Source: Archegozetes longisetosus
Lineage: Eukaryota > Arthropoda > Arachnida > Sarcoptiformes > Trhypochthoniidae
Assembly: GCA_018873245.2 (NCBI GenBank)
Contig: JAEMBT020000007.1
Location: 2,748,001-2,812,000 of the forward strand
DNA length: 64,000 nucleotides
Direction of reading: 5' to 3'
Under the pieces are notes generated by a model. It was not told the origin of the DNA and did no database searches. It saw only the letters and a program-made list of their open reading frames with translations. Each line of letters opens with the position of its first letter. The first letter of the stretch is position 1. Below, in pieces: positions 12,358 through 24,276 of the stretch. The position numbers and the translations under genes were made by a program.

Positions 12358-12597
12358 TCAAATCAAGATAATTTCGGGTAATAAAACAATTTCAAAATTC
12401 TGAGCTCTAGTATGAAATTGAACCTCTAGTCTATGCCTTCCCTTTAAACTCTCATATGTTTGCAAAAGTCGGATGTTATCATAGAGAGCATGCGTGTTAC
12501 CAGTCGTTCTATCAGTTGCATTAATAAACAACGTCAATATAAACCCTATCCCTTCGTGATTCCTCCTATGCGATGCTATTAAGCATGACGTGATCAA
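12358..12597 (-). other. Unassigned exon-like open frame
   Basis: A minus-strand frame of 79 codons has protein-like composition: SHRRNHEGIGFILTLFINAT, then DNIRLLQTYESLKGRHRLEV and QFHTRAQNFEIVLLPE before a TGA at 12358-12360. The segment is noticeably less AT-biased than its surroundings. The last 35 residues recall faintly the prodomain of ADAM-type metalloproteases (a basic stretch, then alternating hydrophobic strands), but no catalytic domain is seen downstream on this strand. Treat it as an orphan exon or pseudogene fragment. Confidence 0.25.
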
Positions 12598-13031
12598 AGT
12601 GGTTGTTTGACGATTCTCAGAGTTTAACCCCCTAAAGACGTCGTTTTGTAGTGTTTTGTTTGCCAGTCAAATGACAGTCTAAAAACTACTTAACATGTAA
12701 TAAAAGGGAAGAGAAGACTAACAGAGGTTGAAAATCATCTGACATTAGGTATACGTGAAGGGCAACTGATTGTAATAATAATAATAATAGGAAGAATAAC
12801 TGAACAAAAAAACTTGAAAACTTTTTAATAAATTAATAAAATTATTAGAAACTAATAGGAATTAGTGAACAATTAACTAATAAATAATAACTTGTGAAAG
12901 ACTTCTTAACAATTGAAAGACAATTTGAAATAATAGCCAAAACTATTAAATTAAATACTTATTAGAAACTAATTTGTCAAATTGATAATTAGTTATTTTG
13001 TGTTTTGTTTCTCATATTATTTGATGCGATT

Positions 13032-16000
13032 ATGGTTCAAATGGTCTGTAATTGTCTTAATGTTGGCATCCACTGCAAAGAAAATCAGTTCAACTCAACT
13101 CTAAAACAACAAAATGACTACTTTTTTGATGTTGAACTCGAATCTGAGGACCAGTTCCTCAAAAATTGTCATCCGATGACTCTGGCTTTGGCTGGAGTAA
13201 CAATGGTTTGCATTTTATGCCATTATTTAATTATGTTTCTATTGTTTCAAACACTATTGCTTTTACTGCCATTCAGTCAAAAGTTGTATTTTTGACTTTT
13301 ATTTCCAATTTTGAACTGCAATTTTTTCAATTTTCTAATCAATTGTTCTTTAATTTAACGCTATCTTAAATTATTTACATTTTATTATATTGTTTGCAAT
13401 TTTTTCTATTGTTGAAAGGTCTATTTTTGCTCACATTTTGTCAAAATTTTCTATTTTGTGCTTATTTTATATTTATTTTTCGTGTATTTTTTGCTCAATT
13501 ATTGTTCGATTTAACGCTCTATTTATCTAAGTTTTATTTAATTTGATTAGTAATTTTGCGAAGTTTTCATTTTCCTGTCAATCAACAGAAAATTGAATTT
13601 TTCTCTAATTTCTAGACTTGTTTTCATTTTTAAAACTAGAGTAAAACTTAATTGTTTTTGATTTGTTACTGGTTTTTGAGCTAGCTTTCTAATTTCTAAC
13701 AAATTTGTTGTGAGAATCATTTTTAAGAACTAATTACGTGTAAACTTGTGCCACTTTTAATAACTATTCAATTATGTGTTCAATTATTCTTATGTTTTAG
13801 GCATTGAGTTGCAGAGTTTTACAAAATCTGTATTTTATTTACGAGTTCAATTCATACTTAATTGCTTTGCAAAATTGATCACAAACTATTCATGTTTTGC
13901 AAAAGTGCTGTAAACAGTCAATGAGTTTCCAAAAGATATATGTTTTAAGTAACTGAATAAATGATTTTTGGAGAACTAGTTTGAGCATTTTCAGTGAAAA
14001 TAATCTGTTTTTAAAAGTTAGAAGTTTTACAATCCTTGAGAAAACCAAATTAAAAATGAATTTTGAGCAATAATATTATTTTTGAAGCAATACTTCCGTT
14101 AAAATACGACTATCAGTAAAATGATAATAATTAAAGTAATCTTAACTACTTCTAGTCGAAAAATAAATGGTTTCTACAGTTTAAGCAAAATATAGTACTA
14201 GATACGACTTATTTTTGCTTTTATCGAAAAATAAGATTATTATCTCACATATAAAACCTTGAAATATTGAACGATATATATGTTCAATAATTAAAGTATA
14301 GATAAAAAGCTAAACCGATTTCGAGCTAGAGAAAAAACCTGCCGGAATCAACATGAAGTTTTTCGATATTTTTCACATCATTTTCTTATCAGTTACTGTA
14401 AAGTATTTTATTAGTAAATAAAAATCTATTTTTTACAGTTGAAGTACTTTTTAATTGAAGTTTTAATTTTTGGTTAAAATTTTGTGTGAGAAAAAAAAGT
14501 AAACACCTTTCAGTTTAATTACTTGCCAAATGATTTAATGCTTATGTAAAAAATAATGTTTTCATAAGAAAGAAAACCACATCAGGAGTTTTTCCCCCTT
14601 AGAAACTACCGGTATTTTCATTATTTTCGTCCTTCATAAGAGTGAGAGAAAAAGTGTAATAATATTTGTGTATTGTTTCATTACTAGGAGAGAGAAAACG
14701 AGAGATGGTCCGGAATGTGTTAAGTGTTGGGTTTATTATTATAACAGTTCAAATGTTTTCTAAAATTTGTATTCAGGCTAAAAAGTGAGCTCTACAATAA
14801 GGCATTTAAAAAATGATTCGCTTCAAACATATACTATGTTAAAGAAAGTTTGAAAATTAGCTGTTGTTTCATAACTAGGAGAGGTATAGCAATAGATTTA
14901 GTGATAGATTTGGTTTTTCAGCATAGCAGCTAACCTATTCTTTAAGAGTTGAGTCAATCAGATGTAGAGTAAAAAACTGAATTTTATTCCTAGTTATTAA
15001 CATTTATGGCACTAATTATTAGCGTGTTATTAAAGCGTTAGTTTTATTGTTACTTAATTACTATATGTTTGTTCCTACCCCTTACTTTACTCTGAAATGA
15101 TTAAAATCAAGAAAGGTACATAAAATAATCAAATTGACATTCAGTTTAATTATTTCCTTAATGTTGACATGGAATATAGCGGAAAATAAGAACAACAAAA
15201 TAATGAATAAGTCACTCATTCTCTTACGATTACTTCTAATGTAATATAGGACCGAGTATTTTATAACCTTATAACTAAATAAATAAGTAAATAATTATTT
15301 ATAACACAAATGACTCGCAAAATGTGATTGCTTAGTTATCAAAAACAATACATTATTATTTCTAACTTTTTTTGTCTAGTATGAGTACAAGTTTTAAGTG
15401 TATCATAAATTAGATTTAATGTGTTCATTTTTATGTTTGTACTTCTAGTCTGTAAAGACTAAATTTCTAAACAATGAAGAATAGGTGAACTGCCATGCTA
15501 TCAAAGTTAATACTAAACTGATTTCTGTTTATTCTTTTCTACTCTTGACACTTTTCACTCCCTTATAGACTCTTTTGTCTGAACTTTTACTGTCATATCT
15601 AATGTGCTGAGAGAGAAAGAAATAAATATTTATTTTATATTCAATGATTAGGAACACGACTATCTCTGTTGGACGCGTATTGTCGGCCAATGGGCTATAA
15701 ATCATTGTTTGATTTGCGAGACTGACACTCACGCCACTCATATCATTGGTGATAATCAAAGAAGAATATTAGTCAACGTTAACTTAGAAGTAAATAAAAC
15801 CATTTTCTCTAATAGAAATTAAGTTATAAATAAATACAAAGCGCATACAAAATAATCAGCACTTGAGAGAAAAACTTTTTCTAACTTCAAGTCATAATTG
15901 AAGTGAAAACTCTTCTCTACAATTTGCTCAACTATTTTATTCAATTATTTATTGTTAAAAATACAAGAATGAATTAACGTTCAATTTGACTGTAATTTAT

Positions 16001-19000
16001 ATCTCGAACAGTAGTGATTGTAATGTGTGTTTTTTTTAAATCAAACCTTTTTGCCTTCGTTTGCAAAAGTTTATTCAATCTATTGATCCTTAAAAAGAGA
16101 AAATGTTTAATATCAAGTTTTTTGACTGTAGTTGATATCAAAGAACTGTATTAATTAGTATTAATTGCAGAAACAGCTGTTAATTATCAGAAAGACTTAT
16201 TTTAAGCATAATTCATATGATCGATAGCACTGTGGTTAACAATTATTGAGCTGTTTACAGGTTTTGCTGCTCTCTAATCGTACATAACTTCATATTAAAT
16301 TCTTATCTAAAGACTAGTTATTACTAGTTTTTTTATTATTCACTTATTTTTGATATCAATTTACAGGAAGACAATTGCGTTGATTATCTCTTTTTGTTTT
16401 TAACCTTAACCTAAGCTGTAGTTTAGTCTATTATGTCTTCAATTTCTATTTTTATGAGCTCTTCAACTAATTTATTGCTTTGTGACTAAAAGACTATAAA
16501 ATATCTTGATTTTGTGGTTTAGTCATCACTAAAATATGTTTCGCTTGTGAACTGTTACGAAAATTATTCAAATCAGTCGAAAGGCATTAATCGATAGAAT
16601 TTTTGTCATATATCGAAAGGCATTTATTTTCCCAAATAATTATCTTTAGTTTTTCATGCGTTTAGAGCTCGACAAAAATACGTAAGGTTTAAATAATTGC
16701 TATTATTTTACGTAAGGTATAGAGAAATAGAAATTATTTATCGATTACTTAAATGAAATTTTTTTCCTACTTATGGTAGCTATTAATTTCTTCAATTTTC
16801 ACTTCAAGCTTAGAGAACAAAGCGTTTAAACCAATTTTTGTTGCTTTAGATAAGAAACAAAAACCGTTTTTATGAATATTGAGCTGCTTTTTTCAGTTTC
16901 TAACTAAAATTGTTTGCTATTTTGTTGCAGAGCAACGTCTCTCGTATCGAATCGTTACGAAAAAGTCGTGACTATTCGCCTGTTTTTCGTATATTACTAC
17001 CCGAAAAACCTGACAATCAGTTGAAACACTCGAAGTCACAGACATCGAGTGCAGTCGAGATCAGAAAACGATCGCTTCAGCAAAGAGTCCAACGATTTCT
17101 TAACGAAGAACAAAAGCTGATGGAAGAAAGGATCAGAACATTCACAGAACAAGAACATTCCCGATTCGCCGAAATGCAGCTCAAGATTGGCCGAAACGAG
17201 GAGTCCTTGTATGAAATTCTCGATCAAATTGGGGACAAACTCAGTTTGAAATCAGATATTGATAAGAGCTTTGGTAGTTTGACTCAGCAGACAATCTTTG
17301 AAAATGGTATGCAATTTGTCTTTCAGGCCTATTATTAATCATTTTTACTTTGTTTACGTTTTTCCCAATCATTAGTCTCGAAAAATTTTATAAGTCTTGT
17401 CATTTTAATATAAATTTTTTGAGCATTTTCTCAGAACTTGGTTTCAATAACAGATCTTAGAAATCCTCAATAGTTTATAATTATGTTTTGAGTTTTTTTG
17501 AAACTTCGGTCTCATAATGGGGCCCAAAATGTTACAAAAGCATTTTTAACAGTTTTTCCTAGTTCTTTGGACGTATTTTCTGATTTGAATCTGAATAATA
17601 GTTCCCAAAATGCTAAAAAATGTTTTATCTATTTTCGGACATATTTTCAGGCTCTAATTTCAGTAATGAGTTGCAATAAATGTTATGAAAAGTTCTCATA
17701 TATTCATTAATTAGTTATATAACACTCTATTTGATCGAAATTTTTACTTTTTAATCGCTTTCTATTTATGAAATTACAGAAACGGCTCTATTACGCAATC
17801 ATTAAATATTAAGTGATGTCTCGTGTAACAAAAGTAATTAACAACTAATTCAATATTCAATGCATTTAGAGATAGAATAAATGTTTCCGAAACTGGTGTT
17901 TTAATGAACTTTTTATTTTTCTAGTACTAATTGAATATAAACAGTAACGATTCCATTAAAAACTAAGCATTGCTAAATGACAAGTTAATATCAGGTTCAC
18001 TTTTGTCGAGTTTCATCAAAATTATTTTCTATTTCTCTAAATAAACTTTTCAATACGTTTATTAACCGATTAGAGAGTGTAAAAAATGTTTACAATTGTT
18101 ACAAAGTTGTCAAACTATTTTGCCTTTAGCTCATACTTCGAACAAATTTTGATTTAATGAATTTTTGATGAGTTCTTATTTTGTGATGAATGCACGCAAA
18201 AGTCTAAAAATAATTTCCAAGTAATTAACTGTTTTCGATAAATCTATTTTGCAGCCGAATCAAACTTAGATAACAACTCATATCTAGATTTGGTGATAAA
18301 ACCAACAAAGCAACAGCAGAACTTATCGAACCAAAAGTTAATCGAAAACAAACTTCAGAAAAAGTCACAATCGTTTGAAGGTCGCTATAGATCTCAATCC
18401 GTTGATTATGAATCATTTGGCGGTGTATTCGATATTGATGTCGATGAGGGAAACGCTTTCGATTCGATATCGTATAGCGACGAGGAAGATATCGATGAAG
18501 TCGCATTTAGAAATGGTGGCAACGATTTGAATTTGAATAACAGTCGAAGTGCTGCTCAAGAATCAGATCGAAATAACGCACAAATTAATGCACAAAACAG
18601 TGGACTTATCGCTTATTCGCTGCCAATTCAAGTGCCACGATGGAAGACATTTAACAATCCTCAGGAAGGGAGAGATGATGACAAAGTTAGCTTTCATTTC
18701 ATTTCTATTATTTGTTTTCAAATTTTTATTAGAAGTTATGTAGAAGTCAAATTGTTTTCAGTTTTAGTTTTCAATATTGAGTACCTCTTAGGGGAAGTGT
18801 TTGGCTTTTAGTCGAATAGAAGTTTGGTTTTAATGGACAATCAGTTTGTTGTTTTTCAGATCCGGCTCTTATCTAACTTGGTTGTTTATATAACTTTAGA
18901 TTCTTATTAAAGGTTTTATGGTTTATATTGAAGCCTAGAGTGTGTGAGTTTAGTTTCGAATAGTCAGTCACTAATAAGGAAAGTGCTTATGAGCCTAATT

Positions 19001-20536
19001 TCAAGTGTCTCTATTACCAAGTCAAATCTATTATTATGTTCAGGTTAAGTTTTTTGTTTAATTTTGTTATTACTTTAATTTTTTCTTATCTGTATAATTA
19101 ATATTTATGTTTAAGTCAAAATTGTTTATCAGTTTGACTGCAGCGATATACTGACTGATAAGGAAAAGGTTTTTGAGCCTAACTTCGAGTTTGACTTGAA
19201 TTATAAACTGAATTTATTTGTTTTGGAAAGTTAGCTCTTATTTAATTTTATTATTTTTAGACTCTAATTACTGAGCATTACATAGAAGTGGAGTGTTTAT
19301 TTTACTTTTCAACAGTTAGTCACTCTTAAGGAAAATGTTTATTCTGAAAGTTTGAATTGAAGTTTCATTTTAATAGTAAACAGTTAACTTTTTCTAGAAT
19401 TCAGCTCATGTTCGGTGTCGCTATTTAACTACATTTTAGATCTTATTAACATTATTCCGATGCCTTTAATTCATACTGAAGGCTAAATTGTTTATAAGTT
19501 TTACTTTTCGTTAGTTGATTGACTGAAGTGTGACCTCAATAAAGGGTCAAATTTATAATGTTTCTAGACCTTTTATTAGTTCAAAGTTTGTTTAATTAGT
19601 TTTAAGAAAAATTGTTTACTCAGTGTTAATCAGAGTTTATAAAATATTATTTGAGCGCAACTTTTAGCTCACATTTCATATTTATTTGAGTGAGACGTAG
19701 CCAATTCCGAAAACAAACATCAAACTCTTATCCCTTAGTACACGGTCTAAAGAAAAGTCTGAAGTTATGTCTTTCAGTGCGAGCAACTATTGATTAGCAA
19801 AAAGGTTATCGACTTCTGTACGAACTGGCTCACAGACATGTACTCAAACGGATTAGACATAAACAAAATTAACCTAAAAAGTCATTTTCGTCAACAATTA
19901 GCAATTGATTCAATTATTTTTATTATCATTCCTTTTGATAGTCATTTAGAAAGTCAATAAAGAGAACAATTGTTTGAATAAGATTTTCTTATATTTTTAA
20001 AACCATTAGACCGTATTTTTAGTATTGAGATAAAATTGTTTATAAATGCCTTCAAACTTGATATGCTGTTATACAAACTTTGTTTCGCTAATTTATAAAG
20101 TTTGAAGACTTAATCTGAGTCTTATATTTATTCATAAATAAGATATTTGTACAGATTTAATTGTATGAATATACTATGGATTCAGATAGAGTCAAAAAAA
20201 CCAAAAGGATTTGTTTAAACTATTCAATAATAGCTTTGATTCGGAAAATAATTGAATAATAAATGATCTATTTAAAAGTTTCAGAACAGAACTAAGTGTC
20301 ACATAAAACTATTTTCAAGCTATATAGCAAAAAATGAATTAACAATTCGTATCTGAATTAAGAAAAATTAATCTATTTATGTCCGATATTAGGTGCCAAT
20401 GGTTCCAAACGGAGAAACAATAGCGGAAAGCATTCAGAAGTTGGCCAAAAGTGTCCGTAACGAGACCGACATATTCGGTGACCGACCGCGTCGTCGACTA
20501 AATACTGGTGATCTCATTAAATCGCGTCCCATTTGA
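13032..20536 (+). CDS. AKT1S1: PRAS40/Lobe homologue (proline-rich AKT1 substrate 1)
   Basis: Homologue of PRAS40 (fly Lobe), a raptor-binding inhibitor of TOR complex 1 that Akt and TORC1 phosphorylate. Five inferred exons join in phase without stops, giving 417 residues: 13032-13196, 15652-15789, 16931-17306, 18255-18685, 20393-20536. All introns are GT-AG. Exon 1 starts MVQMVCNCLNVGIH; exon 2 has GQWAINHCLICETDTHATH; both are Cys/His-rich and may form one folded N-terminal domain. Exon 3 is charged and probably coiled coil (QQRVQRFLNEEQKLMEERIR). Exon 4 has a TOS-like motif FDIDV (residues 285-289) in an acidic stretch and SLPIQVPRW, matching the vertebrate SLPVxVPxW block. Exon 5 ends in DIFGDRPRRRLNTGDL, matching the PRAS40 Akt-site tail, with Thr408 in an R-x-R-x-x-T context. 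The C-terminal assignment is firm; exon 1 is the least certain. Confidence 0.85.
17421..17700 (+). repeat. Diverged ~70-bp tandem repeat in intron
   Basis: Within the third intron of the PRAS40/Lobe gene, about four units start near 17421, 17490, 17568 and 17638. They share a pattern of a T-rich start (TATTTTC), an AATAAT/CATAATG core, then AAAATGnTAnAAAAG. The units are strongly diverged, so this is an old minisatellite. A 70-codon open frame across it is incidental. Confidence 0.5.
18715..19640 (+). repeat. Diverged ~185-bp tandem repeat in intron
   Basis: The fourth intron of the PRAS40/Lobe gene contains five or more degenerate copies of a unit of roughly 170-190 bp. Anchor motifs recur at near-regular spacing: a CTnnTAAGGAAAnTG-like box near 18784, 18970, 19156 and 19324, an AAATTGTTTAnnAGTTT-like box near 18750, 19120, 19485 and 19605, and a TTTAGAnTCTTATTA-like box near 18895, 19255 and 19437. 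No unit is open across its length. Confidence 0.55.
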
Positions 20537-20583
20537 GTGGTTATGACAATTATCTATGTTTTCATTAAAATTTGTTATGTTTC

Positions 20584-20589
20584 AATAAA
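20584..20589 (+). terminator. Polyadenylation signal of PRAS40/Lobe gene
   Basis: AATAAA lies 48 bp after the stop codon of the PRAS40/Lobe gene, in TTTCAATAAAGTTTTGATTT, followed by T/G-rich sequence suited to cleavage and polyadenylation. Confidence 0.7.
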
Positions 20590-21945
20590 GTTTTGATTTT
20601 GAGACGCAATCACTTTCCCCCCATTTATTTAGTTATAAAACACTTGATTGTGTAAAAGTTGAGTTACAGTTTTTATAAGTTTCCTCAAAATAGTTCTGAG
20701 TTTTGGGCAAATTATTTAATTAAATAATAGTTTTTAAGATTCTATTGAAAATAAGTGTTTAATGAGTATTACTTATTGATTATTATGCATTACAAACAAA
20801 TTTTTGTAACAATTATATAATTGAAACGAATACAAATATTTCTTGAACTCTTTTCTCAATGTTGTCGATAACGAGAATTTGAAGCGATGTAATTAATTGA
20901 TAATAAAATGTTGAAAATTCTCTTCTAGTAGATTCTATGTTAATTAATATGAAGCTGAATTACTTTGAAAGATACAATTATTTTAAAAGTATTGCTTAAC
21001 TCAATTTTAATACTAGTCTGAAAAAACATCAACTTTTTTTGTTAACAGAATTTTTATATCTTGTATTTCAAAAGTTCATACATTCTACGATAAAAAATTA
21101 GTTTCAGTTTAATCTCGCTAATTCTGATGAATTAATATTTAATATGTTGGTTCTGCATAAATAACACCATTGAGAAATAATGTTATAGTTTTGGAAAAGC
21201 AATCTTCCAGAGATTTGTTAGTAAGTAAGTTAGTAAGTCATTTTTTAAGTATAACCCTTGATAAGAAACTTACATCATATGCTGGCGATTGTTCTATCTT
21301 CTTTGTCATTGAATCTTCCTTTGTTCTCAAGATTCAAGAGTGCATTGGTTAGGTTCATCTAACCTAACTTGAATGCAGGATGACCAAACGTTTCGAAATT
21401 GAGTTGGTTTTCAAAATAGACTGCTTAGTAGCGCCAATGCTTTAGAGAAAATTAAAAAATTTCAAAAGATTTTTTGGTCTTTGATTCTTGTCTGTCCCAA
21501 AATGAACCTTGAAACGGACACAGTATGATCTAGCCACATGGTTGAATAACCCAAAAAGTTTGACAAATGCTAGATAGAAATATTGAACCAAATTCTTGAA
21601 TTGTATCAGTTCAATATGATTGTTGAGAGAAGCATAGCAAAACACTTACTTTAAGTTTCAATTTCAATGCAAAGAAAGCTATATCTTAAGATTCAATATT
21701 ATCGTTCATAATTGAGTATTTACACCGAAAACCTTGATAATTCTTGATAGTAAACAGAAGTGATACATTGTAATGAAATATTTTCCGTCAGACCATAATA
21801 TTGAAGATATTAACCAAGTTATTCATTCTCAAGCTTTTACTATATTGAGCAAATTACAAATATAACTTGGCGGCATACTGATGAGATTGACAAAGTAACA
21901 GCCTTTTTCTTATTGCTATTGAGGATTATTAAGTTTTCAAGTGTA
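20590..21945. other. AT-rich intergenic DNA
   Basis: No gene, RNA or transposon is recognised between the PRAS40/Lobe gene and the small TA-flanked MITE. Confidence 0.5.
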
Positions 21946-22138
21946 CAGTCAAACAAACAAAAAAGTAGAATAATGAGTACTTAGTTTTCACTGCAATATG
22001 ACAAACTTAGTATGCTTTCTTATGTTAGAACTTATCATAGGACAACTATGACTTGGTGTGAAGTTTGTTTCATACTAGGTTTGTCATATTGCAGTGAAAA
22101 CCTTGTTTCACTATTCTACTTTTTTGTTTGCTTGACTG
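21946..22138. mobile_element. Small MITE with CAGT ends and TA duplication
   Basis: A 193-bp element whose two ends (CAGTCAAACAAACAAAAAAG and its near-perfect complement) form arms of about 70 bp; the arms also share TTTTCACTGCAATATGACAA. It is flanked by TA on both sides (21944-21945 and 22139-22140), as in pogo or Tc1/mariner insertions. The open frame running through it is not a gene. Confidence 0.8.
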
Positions 22139-22808
22139 TACACGATTATATTCAAATGGACAAGACAGTTCTGAAATCGAGCGACTTCCCAAAAATGTAG
22201 TGCTTAGTCCCTCTTTTTGCTAATTTTTTGAATTTGTGAATTAGCTTTTTGTAAAAGCTTGCAAATTCCTTCAGAACAACATTCTTCAATACTTTTTAAA
22301 TTTTTGAATTGTCCGGGAATCAGAGTCTTTTGGGCAGCGAGTCAGCCTTTTTAAGATTCGATAAGCCTAAAGCCCGGGACCTTAAGGCTCGCATTATGGG
22401 TCAGCATTATGTGTCAGCATTATCGAACTTTTCTGAATCAAAATTTAATTTGAACTTAAAATGCTATCATAATCTCGTCTTGTGAAAATTCTTGCAGGGT
22501 CTCTGGACATTTCGTCTTGTGAAACGAGACTTTCATAAAATTAATTAGAGGAGACGAGACGAGTTTGCAAAATTTATTAAATGAAGATTTTTTCATTACA
22601 AATAATGAATTGATTATATATCAAAATTACAATTTAAATGACATAAAAATCATATTTAGCAAGCAAAAGGTGAAAAAAACACATTTTTCCAAACTGAAAT
22701 ATTTTAGCACAAATCATACGCATAATCACAAGATAAAGGGCCAGTAGTTGTGGATTAAAATAAGAGTTACTACTAGACGAGACGATACGAAATACAAAAT
22801 TTTGAAAA
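22139..22808. repeat. Unclassified repeat-like segment
   Basis: This stretch includes a short GC-richer patch (22300-22440) with repeats of GTCAGCATTATG near 22400-22425, and several copies of a CGAGACGAGACG-like motif and its complement (22475-22570, 22775-22790). One hairpin is formed by TTCGTCTTGTGAAACGAGAC. It looks like decayed transposon sequence, but I cannot assign a family. Confidence 0.35.
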
Positions 22809-23503
22809 GGATTATGTGCCGTTTCGCCAAATTTCTTTTCGCCGAATTTACATACAGGTGTATCTATTTATAGATTCTTTCGTATAAAGAAATATAAATT
22901 GTATACTTAATGAAATAAAATTGATTCTACAGCAACAATAACTTAATTTGAGAGAAAAGGGCCATTCAATATTTTCATTGCATTCAAAAATCTAAGTGTT
23001 TACAAAAAATCTTAAATTTACCTGGTTTTTAAGTCTATAAATAGATATATTATCTTAAAAATAATACAAACAATAAAAATGTCCTGATTTGGGCTAAAAT
23101 TTCGTGATATTATGTTGAAACATTGAATTCTGTCCGCATTTAGCTTCATTTCTAACTACGGCATTGCTCTGAAGAGCAAAAAATGTTCTGCAACTTATTT
23201 ACAGTAGACTGAGGACGCTGATAACATTCACTCAAAATCGTATTATTAATTGAATTACTCTATTGCAAAAAACTTCATTATGGAGTAATAGATCTTGCTT
23301 TTTTAGTTGATTTAAATATTTTTGGCTGAGTTATCCGCATAAAATAGTTATCTCAATTAGGTTTGCTAATAGGAAAGAAAAGCCTTTATAGGTAGGTACA
23401 CCTGTATGTAAATTCGGCGAAGTGCAATTTGACAAAATGAGAATTCGGCGAAATGGGATTCGGCGAAATGCAGTTCGGCAAAAAGAAGTTCAGGCAAATT
23501 ACC
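22809..23503. mobile_element. DNA transposon with TTCGCCGAA repeat arms
   Basis: A 695-bp non-coding element with inverted ends GGATTATGTGCC / GGTAATTTGCC (complement), flanked by the 8-bp direct repeat TTTGAAAA (22801-22808 and 23504-23511). Both arms contain TCGCCGAATTTACATACAGG in opposite orientation, and the right arm carries four tandem variants of a motif like ATTCGGCGAAATGnn. An 8-9 bp duplication with GG ends would suit a hAT-, P- or MULE-type element; the superfamily is undecided. Confidence 0.65.
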
Positions 23504-24019
23504 TTTGAAAAGATACGAGACCGAGACTAGGTCAAGATTAATAAAATCAAAAATTTTAATAACTATTAGAATGTAATCTAAACTTGAACAAAGAGAAGAC
23601 TCTTACAATTTTTAAAGTCGGCTTTTGGCAGACTTAAAGTAGCAACACCACCCGAAATTATTATTGTGAGACACACTAGTAGTCATTTACGAGAACATTT
23701 GAGTATTGGTTTAGAGTTTCGAAAAACTAAAAACTAACATGAACAGGATCTTTGGCGCCTATCACCGATTTTTATCAAAGTAGAGGAATTTAAAAGTTTT
23801 AGATTAATTATTATCCAAGTGACTTTTGTCTAATCTCTTAAATTACCATTAAATATTAATCTTACACGAATTATTGGAGTTGAATAAAACTCAAGGTTAA
23901 TATTTGACGTTGATTTAAGTGATTGGGGAAAATTTACTTTGAGTTTGATAGGTAGCTCAAAACTAACAAATTTCAAAAATTTGACCTAAATCGGTGAGAG
24001 GCACAGATGTTCTGCCCTT

Positions 24020-24276
24020 GTTAGACAAAAGGTAATTTTGATTTATTGAAAATTTCAAAACTAGTCTTGAAGATTTGCTACTTTTATGTCGGTTCTATAT
24101 CTTTCAGTGCTTTCATTATTAATATATTTGATTCAACTATAATTCATTTGACTTTCTTATTCGGCATCTCGCAATTGATAACAACATTTTCATTATTTTG
24201 CGTCTATTCAGATGCTTGCATATTAAGAAAGTCAGAAAAAAAATCCGTACTAAGTTCGCTTGCTTGTAACTTTTGA
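24020..24276 (+). pseudogene. Gustatory receptor gene fragment
   Basis: A short plus-strand frame reading KISKLVLKICYFYV...FLFGISQLITTFSLFCVYSDA parallels the part of the chemoreceptor at 27574-29135 that reads NISKLVLKTSYHFV...LLFGIPWAVLIAIWCYIACEA. Only two membrane segments remain, no flanking exons are found, and the frame ends after 76 codons. It is a relic of a paralogue in opposite orientation. Confidence 0.55.

Noticed and set aside
13166-13369. Alternative reading of Lobe exon 1 with a missing A (frame LSSDDSGFGWSNNG)
   Set aside because: It gives a phase-1 donor, which is incompatible with the phase-0 start of exon 2 at 15652; the unshifted frame joins cleanly.
15529-15759. Minus-strand open frame of 76 codons
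   Set aside because: It overlaps the plus-strand Lobe exon 2, which has splice sites, the correct phase and a Cys/His pattern; the minus frame has no family resemblance.
18549-18743. Overlapping 64-codon plus frame
   Set aside because: It is an out-of-frame shadow of Lobe exon 4 and its intron.
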